Shown here in pieces: positions 37,067 through 41,476 of a DNA stretch of 41,476 nt. The position numbers and the translations under genes are program-made. Source of the stretch: Candidatus Cloacimonadota bacterium (GTDB lineage: Bacteria > Cloacimonadota > Cloacimonadia > Cloacimonadales > TCS61); NCBI GenBank assembly GCA_018645365.1, contig JABGOP010000015.1, positions 1 through 41,476 on the forward strand. The letters run 5' to 3'. Positions within the stretch are counted from its first letter, which is position 1, and every line of letters begins with the position of its first letter. The notes under the pieces were generated by a model. The model searched no databases. It had not been told where the DNA came from and worked only from the letters and a program-made list of their open reading frames with translations.

Positions 37067-37648
37067 ATGAAAATCAGAAAATATCTTAAAAATGACGAAA
37101 AAGATTGGTTACAGTGCAGATTATTATCTTTTTTTGATACATCATACTACGATAACATTGTTCGTAAAAAAGAAAATTATGATAATAATGCGATAAATTT
37201 AGTTGCAATTGAAGATAACAAAATTATTGGATTTATTGATGTCGAAATAGAAAAAATAAAAAAACAAGCTTGTTATCTGGAAGGTAAACTTGGTGGCGTA
37301 ATTTGGGAACTTGGAGTGCTTCCTGAATATAGAAACAAAAAAACTGCTACACGATTATTAGAAAGAGCAATCACTTTGGCAAAAGCTAAAAATATATGCC
37401 GATTTGAAGCTTGGACTCAAGATGATATCCCAATAAATTATTGGTATAAAAAGCACAATTTTCAATATAAAGAAGGATACTTAAATGTGTTTGCTGACCA
37501 AGGTAAATTGGTCTCTGATGAAATTGGAAAGATATTGGGAGTGAGAATAGTAAACTTTGAAGCGTCTCTTGATAGAAAAGATGAATTAGTAAAAAAGTAC
37601 AAAAGAGTACATGAAGTTCGTTTGTATGAGCTAAAATTTGACGAGTAA
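37067..37648 (+). CDS. GNAT-family N-acetyltransferase
   Basis: 193 residues. Beta strands and motif A of the GNAT fold are visible: LVAIEDNKIIGFIDVEI (residues 45-62), WELGVLPEYRNKKTATRLLERAI (about 84-107) and YWYKKHNFQYKEG (motif B). The acetyl-CoA loop is usually RxxGxG/A; here it is RNKKTA, so the first Gly is Lys. The C-terminal 50 residues extend past the core fold. Substrate unknown. It lies 2 bases after tupC and 14 before moeA, apparently in the same transcript, but any link to tungsten or pterin metabolism is only positional. Confidence 0.78.
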   Translation: MKIRKYLKNDEKDWLQCRLLSFFDTSYYDNIVRKKENYDNNAINLVAIEDNKIIGFIDVEIEKIKKQACYLEGKLGGVIWELGVLPEYRNKKTATRLLERAITLAKAKNICRFEAWTQDDIPINYWYKKHNFQYKEGYLNVFADQGKLVSDEIGKILGVRIVNFEASLDRKDELVKKYKRVHEVRLYELKFDE

Positions 37649-37662
37649 ATTAGGAGAATAAT

Positions 37663-38826
37663 ATGATTAAAATAGATGTTGCACAAAAAATTATGGAAGA
37701 TATAAAAATCGACCTAAAAACTGAAAAAATAAAGGTAATCAATTCGCTTGGTCGCGTTTTGGCAAACGATATTTTTTCGGAAATTGAATCACCACCGTTT
37801 GACAAATCGGCGATGGACGGCTTTGCTTACAATCATAAAAGTGGAAATACAAATTTGAAAATTATTGAAACTATTGCGGCGGGTTCAGCAGTAAACACAG
37901 AATTAAAAATCGGTGAATGCTCAAAAATTATGACCGGTGCAATGATTCCAAAAGGTGCAAATAAAGTGGTAAAAATAGAGAATTGTAGCGTCGAAAATAA
38001 TTATCTCTCGTTCGAGCCTGAAAAAAATGACAACATTATTTATCGAGCAGAAAATCTCAAAATTGGTGAAAAAGTTATCGAGAAATGTGTAATTCGTCCA
38101 CAAGAAATTGGCGTGCTTTCATCACTTGGAATTGCCGAAATAAAAGTTGCAAAACAACCAACTGTTGGCGTTATCACTACTGGTACAGAATTAAAAAATC
38201 CAGGCGAAAAACTTGAAATTGGGCAAATTTACAATAGCAACGGATTTCAAATAACCTCTCAAATTGAAGCGATGAACTGCAAAGCAAAATATTATGGCAC
38301 CGTTCCCGATGATAAAAGCGCGACCCTAAAAATTATTCAAAATGCAATTAATGAGTGCGATGTCATCATTCTTTCTGGCGGTGTTTCGATGGGTGAATTC
38401 GATTATGTACCGCAAATGATTGAACAAAATGGAGTGAAAATTCTTTTCCATAAATTGGCAATCAAACCTGGAAAACCTACTCTTTTTGGACAGAAAAATG
38501 ACAAATTCGTATTCGGTTTACCTGGAAATCCAGTTTCAACTTTTGTGATTTTTGAACTTTTTGTGAAACCGTTTTTATTCAAAATGATGGGCATAAAATT
38601 TAACCCAAAAAACATCAAAGTGAAATTGGCAAACGAGGTAAAACAACGAAATACAGAACGAACTTCTTACATTCCCGTGAAATTGGAAAATGGCTTTGCT
38701 ATTCCGTTAAAATATCACGGTTCATCACATTTGAATGCACTTATTTCGGCAGATGCTCTTATCAAAATTGAACGCGGAATCACAAAAATTACAGAAGGAA
38801 CGATAATTAATGCAAGACAAATTTAA
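37663..38826 (+). CDS. moeA: Molybdopterin molybdenumtransferase
   Basis: 387 residues. The N-terminal domain has SPPFDKSAMDGFAYN near residue 42 and the MTGAMIPKGAN motif. The central MoCF domain carries GVITTGTEL and ILSGGVSMGEFDYV; KPGKPTLFGQ and GLPGNPVSTFV follow, and a C-terminal beta domain closes it. It inserts the metal into adenylylated molybdopterin. Beside a tungstate importer it may handle tungsten. Its end overlaps the moaA start by 17 bases. Confidence 0.96.
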   Translation: MIKIDVAQKIMEDIKIDLKTEKIKVINSLGRVLANDIFSEIESPPFDKSAMDGFAYNHKSGNTNLKIIETIAAGSAVNTELKIGECSKIMTGAMIPKGANKVVKIENCSVENNYLSFEPEKNDNIIYRAENLKIGEKVIEKCVIRPQEIGVLSSLGIAEIKVAKQPTVGVITTGTELKNPGEKLEIGQIYNSNGFQITSQIEAMNCKAKYYGTVPDDKSATLKIIQNAINECDVIILSGGVSMGEFDYVPQMIEQNGVKILFHKLAIKPGKPTLFGQKNDKFVFGLPGNPVSTFVIFELFVKPFLFKMMGIKFNPKNIKVKLANEVKQRNTERTSYIPVKLENGFAIPLKYHGSSHLNALISADALIKIERGITKITEGTIINARQI

Positions 38827-39604
38827 TCGGGAAATCAACTATTTACGCATCTCTGTAACAGATAAGTGTAACCTGCGTTGCACCTATTGTATGCCCGAAG
38901 ATGGCGTTGAATTGCACTCACATTCCGATTTTTTATCGTTTGAACAAATCGGAAAAGTTGTGAAATCTGCGGCAAAATTAGGAATTGGAAAAATTCGGCT
39001 CACCGGCGGAGAACCACTCGTCAAAAATGGAATCGTAGATTTAGTGAAAATGATTTCAGCGATTGATGGCATCAGTGAAATTGGTATGACCACAAACGGA
39101 ATTTTATTACCAAAATTTGCCAAAGATTTGAAAATCGCGGGACTTTCAAATCTCAATATTTCGTGCGATACACTTGATGAAATAAAGTATCGAAATTACA
39201 CTCGTGGTGGGAATTTAAATGATGTTTTGAAAGGAATTGAAGCAGCAATTAATGAGCAATTTCCAATCAAATTAAATATGGTTGTGCAAACTGGAACTTC
39301 CGAAAATGAAATTTTTCAAATGCAAAAGTTTTGCGATGAAAAAAAGATAAAATTGCAACTGATCAACCACTACTCACTGCTCACCGAAAAACAAGATTAC
39401 ACTTTTGATAGACCTCCAAAATGTGCAATCTGTAATCGTATCAGGTTGCTCGCAGATGGCAACCTGAAACCGTGCTTACACTCCGAAGACGAGATCAAAA
39501 TAGATTTTAATAATATTGAAAATAGTTTACGAAAAGCAATTCTAGCAAAGCCAAAATCTGGGAAAATATGTACAAAACGAAAAATGTTTGAGATTGGAGG
39601 ATAA
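38810..39604 (+). CDS. moaA: GTP 3',8-cyclase MoaA, shortened
   Basis: 264 residues, against about 320-340 for most MoaA. The N-terminal radical SAM cluster is intact (LRISVTDKCNLRCTYCMPEDG), as are RLTGGEPLV and MTTNG. The C-terminal cluster keeps CxxC-N13-C (CAICNRIRLLADGNLKPC), and the protein ends in MFEIGG, the conserved GG tail. The missing part lies between LQLINHYS (where LRFIEYM is usual) and CAIC, where only a short segment joins the two. It rearranges GTP in the first step of pterin cofactor synthesis. Key active-site pieces remain, so it is probably functional. Confidence 0.9.
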   Translation: MQDKFNREINYLRISVTDKCNLRCTYCMPEDGVELHSHSDFLSFEQIGKVVKSAAKLGIGKIRLTGGEPLVKNGIVDLVKMISAIDGISEIGMTTNGILLPKFAKDLKIAGLSNLNISCDTLDEIKYRNYTRGGNLNDVLKGIEAAINEQFPIKLNMVVQTGTSENEIFQMQKFCDEKKIKLQLINHYSLLTEKQDYTFDRPPKCAICNRIRLLADGNLKPCLHSEDEIKIDFNNIENSLRKAILAKPKSGKICTKRKMFEIGG

Positions 39605-39605
39605 T

Positions 39606-40058
39606 ATGAAATTTACTCATTTAGATGAAAATGGAAAAGCTACAATGGTCGATGTTTCAGCAAAACAAAAAGTAAAAAGAACAGCAATTGCGAGTGGAAA
39701 AATCTTTTTACAAACAGAAACAATTCAAATGATAAACGACAATTTAATCAAAAAAGGCGATGTACTTACGGTTGCCAAAATTGCGGCAATTGCTGGTGCA
39801 AAACGCACTTCCGACATTATTCCACTTTGCCACAATATTGCGATTGACCAAATTGATGTAGAATTTACCGTTTTGGAAAATGCGATAGCGATAAAAAGTA
39901 CTGCCATTTGCGTTGATAAAACAGGCATTGAGATGGAAGCGCTCACAGCTGTATCTATCGCAGCTCTTACCATTTACGATATGTGCAAAGCGGTAGATAA
40001 AACGATGAAAATTGGTGAAATTACTCTGCTCAAAAAAACAAAAGAAATGCTAAATTGA
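39606..40058 (+). CDS. moaC: Cyclic pyranopterin monophosphate synthase
   Basis: 150 residues from ATG 39606 (MKFTHLDENGKATMVDVS), placed directly behind GGAGG; the ORF-track start is 18 bases upstream and lies inside moaA. Motifs are AAIAGAKRTSDIIPLCHNIAID and KTGIEMEALTAVSIAALTIYDMCKAVDK, which form the active site. It acts straight after MoaA to give cyclic pyranopterin monophosphate. Two bases separate the moaA stop from this start. Confidence 0.97.
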   Translation: MKFTHLDENGKATMVDVSAKQKVKRTAIASGKIFLQTETIQMINDNLIKKGDVLTVAKIAAIAGAKRTSDIIPLCHNIAIDQIDVEFTVLENAIAIKSTAICVDKTGIEMEALTAVSIAALTIYDMCKAVDKTMKIGEITLLKKTKEMLN

Positions 40059-40065
40059 GGATAAA

Positions 40066-40506
40066 ATGAAAAAAGAATTTAAGATTTTATCGATAAATAT
40101 TTCGCTAAAAAAAGGCGAACAAAAAAAGCCAACCCAGAAGGTCTTTTTGAAAAAAGATTTTGGAATTGTAGGCGATGCTCACGCTGGAAATTGGCACCGT
40201 CAAATTTCGATGTTAGCAAATGAAGATATTGAAACGATGCGAGGAAAAGGAATTGAACTGAAATTCGGTGATTTTGCTGAAAATATTACCACCGAAAACA
40301 TCGATTTATGCACTCTTCCGCTCCGTACAAAATTACACTTGGGTAACGCCGTCGTAGAGGTTACTCAAATCGGTAAAGAGTGCCATCACGGTTGCGAAAT
40401 TTTTCAAAAAATTGGAGATTGTGTAATGCCTCGTAAAGGAATATTTGTGATAGTTTTAGAAGAAGGAGAAATTTCAAATGAAAGTAACTGTTATTACCAT
40501 ATCTGA
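40066..40506 (+). CDS. MOSC-domain protein
   Basis: 146 residues. The domain runs through FGIVGDAHAGNWHRQISML, FGDFAENITTENIDL and VTQIGKECHHGCEIFQKIGDCVMPRKGIF, with the conserved cysteine in GKEC. MOSC domains bind pyranopterin or sulfur carried on Cys and occur in Moco sulfurases and YiiM-type proteins. The last 10 codons overlap the next gene in another frame. It lies 7 bases after moaC, fitting a role in cofactor handling. Confidence 0.9.
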   Translation: MKKEFKILSINISLKKGEQKKPTQKVFLKKDFGIVGDAHAGNWHRQISMLANEDIETMRGKGIELKFGDFAENITTENIDLCTLPLRTKLHLGNAVVEVTQIGKECHHGCEIFQKIGDCVMPRKGIFVIVLEEGEISNESNCYYHI

Positions 40507-40942
40507 TCGTGCTTCAAGAGGTATTTATGAAGATTTATCTGGCCCAAAAATTGTGGAAATATTAAAAGAACAAATTGAAAATGTGAAAATTGAACGAGTA
40601 ATTGTACCAGATGAAAAGCCTGAAATTTTGAAGGCACTTCAAAATGCTAATGCAAATTTTATTATTACAACCGGCGGAACAGGAATTTCGGAACGAGATG
40701 TAACTCCAGAAATTTGTGCTGAATTTTGTGATAAAGAACTTCCTGGCATTGCGGAAATTTTACGTGCCGAATCTTACAAGGAAACCCCAATGGCAATGCT
40801 GTCTCGTGGTTATGCTGGCATGAAAAATAAGACGATAATTGTCAATTTTCCCGGTTCCGTGAAAGCTGTAACACTTTGCACAAAAGTGATAATTCCGATG
40901 ATGAAACACGCAATTAAAATGTTCCAGGGTGAGGGACATTAA
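40478..40942 (+). CDS. mogA: Molybdopterin adenylyltransferase (MogA/MoaB type)
   Basis: 154 residues, a single MoCF domain. VTVITISDRASRG opens it; FIITTGGTGISERDVTPE near residue 66 and MLSRGYAGMKNKTIIVNFPGS near 108 are the molybdopterin and ATP site motifs. It adenylylates molybdopterin before MoeA loads metal. The ATG follows GAAGGAG inside the MOSC gene, giving a 29-base overlap and likely translational coupling. MoaB and MogA are hard to separate by eye; the symbol is the functional one. Confidence 0.92.
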   Translation: MKVTVITISDRASRGIYEDLSGPKIVEILKEQIENVKIERVIVPDEKPEILKALQNANANFIITTGGTGISERDVTPEICAEFCDKELPGIAEILRAESYKETPMAMLSRGYAGMKNKTIIVNFPGSVKAVTLCTKVIIPMMKHAIKMFQGEGH

Positions 40943-40966
40943 AAACCTTCAAAATAATAATCTCTT

Positions 40967-40972
40967 GACAAA
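40967..40972 (+). promoter_or_regulatory. -35 box, candidate promoter of the BMP lipoprotein
   Basis: TTGACA within ATCTCTTGACAAATT, a string shared with the lptB upstream region. ATCTCT and AGAGAT (about 40961-40982) flank it as an inverted repeat. No convincing -10 follows at 16-18 bases, so the element could instead be an operator or a weak end-of-operon hairpin. Confidence 0.3.
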
Positions 40973-41084
40973 TTTAGAGATAAAAAATTTCAAAGAATAG
41001 AGCTTTTAGAGTGTTGTAAAATGTGTGTGGGCGTCGAAAATTAGATATTAGAAATTAGAATTAATTAGAAAAAAGGAGAAACAA

Positions 41085-41476
41085 ATGAAAAAGTTTTTTT
41101 GGATTTTAGTATCAGTTGTAGCAATTTTGTTAATTTTTGGATGTGGCGGAACTTCAGGTAAAAGTGAAAATCTCAAAGCAGGTTTTGTTTATGTGGGACC
41201 CGTTGGCGATGCAGGCTGGACTACTGCTCATGATGAGGGCAGAAAAGCAATGGAATCACTCGATTTTGTCGGTGAATCTACTTACATTGAAACCGTTCCC
41301 GAAGGTGCAGAAGCTACACGCGTCATTACCGAACTTGCTGAATCTGGTTGCAACATGATTTTCACAACATCTTTTGGCTATATGGACCCAACAATGGAAG
41401 TTGCAGCAAAATATCCAGATGTGAAATTCCACCATTGTAGCGGTTACAAATTTGCCGATAACTCAACAAATTATTT
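41085..41476 (+). CDS. BMP/PnrA-family substrate-binding lipoprotein (partial, 3' end missing)
   Basis: An open frame from ATG 41085 to the window end, at least 130 residues, with AAAAGGAG upstream. The signal peptide ends in LLIFGC, a lipobox. The mature part reads KAGFVYVGPVGDAGWTTAHDEGRKAM, then a Rossmann-like segment with TRVITELAESGCNMIFTTSFGYMDP and YPDVKFHHCSG. These are marks of the BMP (basic membrane protein/Med/PnrA) family, which binds nucleosides or similar ligands for ABC import. The ORF track shows only a wrong-frame shadow at 41137 because this frame runs off the end. The ABC permeases would be expected downstream. Confidence 0.9.
   Translation, partial: MKKFFWILVSVVAILLIFGCGGTSGKSENLKAGFVYVGPVGDAGWTTAHDEGRKAMESLDFVGESTYIETVPEGAEATRVITELAESGCNMIFTTSFGYMDPTMEVAAKYPDVKFHHCSGYKFADNSTNY

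Noticed and set aside
41137-41358. A 73-residue plus-strand ORF at the window end
   Set aside because: It is a wrong-frame shadow of the truncated BMP lipoprotein gene starting at 41085.
1-41476. CRISPR arrays, insertion sequences, prophage or toxin-antitoxin genes
   Set aside because: No regularly spaced repeats, transposase motifs, phage genes or toxin-antitoxin pairs were seen on either strand.

Overview
The window is about 41.5 kb of low-GC DNA, densely packed with genes, from a bacterium. I could read almost every gene as a known family. The organism looks diderm: it has the LPS-export ATPase LptB and several lipobox lipoproteins. It is probably an anaerobic fermenter, since it carries butyrate kinase, a tungstate importer and a molybdopterin pathway. 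HPr kinase, sigma-54, a clostripain-type protease lipoprotein and a large Alu-type SRP RNA together would suit the FCB/Cloacimonadota part of the tree. That placement is inference from gene content; I ran no phylogeny.

Layout. Bases 1-14202 (+) are the expression core: end of tuf, rpmG, tRNA-Trp, secE, nusG, rplK, rplA, rplJ, rplL, a structured attenuator-like leader, rpoB, rpoC, rpsL, rpsG and an EF-G gene with an unusual domain IV. Bases 14206-17664 (+) continue with prmC, murA, a UPF0718-type permease and a small CxxC thioredoxin-like protein. A symmetrical terminator at 17663-17695 separates these from the minus-strand half.

Bases 17704-34678 (-) hold, in transcription order: lptB, rpoN, lpdA, lipA and long-form hpf; a strong terminator; hprK, ptsH, ptsI, metK, buk, a C11 protease lipoprotein, nadC, nadA and nadB; the SRP RNA with its own promoter; hisS; and a groES-trxA unit with a degenerate CIRCE operator. 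The hprK-ptsH-ptsI trio has no sugar permease beside it and HPr keeps both its catalytic His and its regulatory Ser, so a regulatory PTS is likely. The metK-to-nadB genes overlap or nearly touch and probably form one metabolic operon.

Bases 35009-40942 (+) are a tungsten/molybdenum island: tupA-tupB-tupC, a GNAT acetyltransferase, moeA, a shortened moaA, moaC, a MOSC protein and mogA/moaB. It imports tungstate and makes and loads pyranopterin cofactor, although moaD and moaE are not present here. The window ends inside a BMP/PnrA-type substrate-binding lipoprotein.

I found no insertion sequence, prophage, CRISPR array or clearly novel defence system. The most interesting signals are the switch-like rplL-rpoB spacer, the EF-G with altered domain IV tips, the HrcA-type operator on groES without groEL, the large SRP RNA, the compact MoaA, and the altered active-site loop of Enzyme I.
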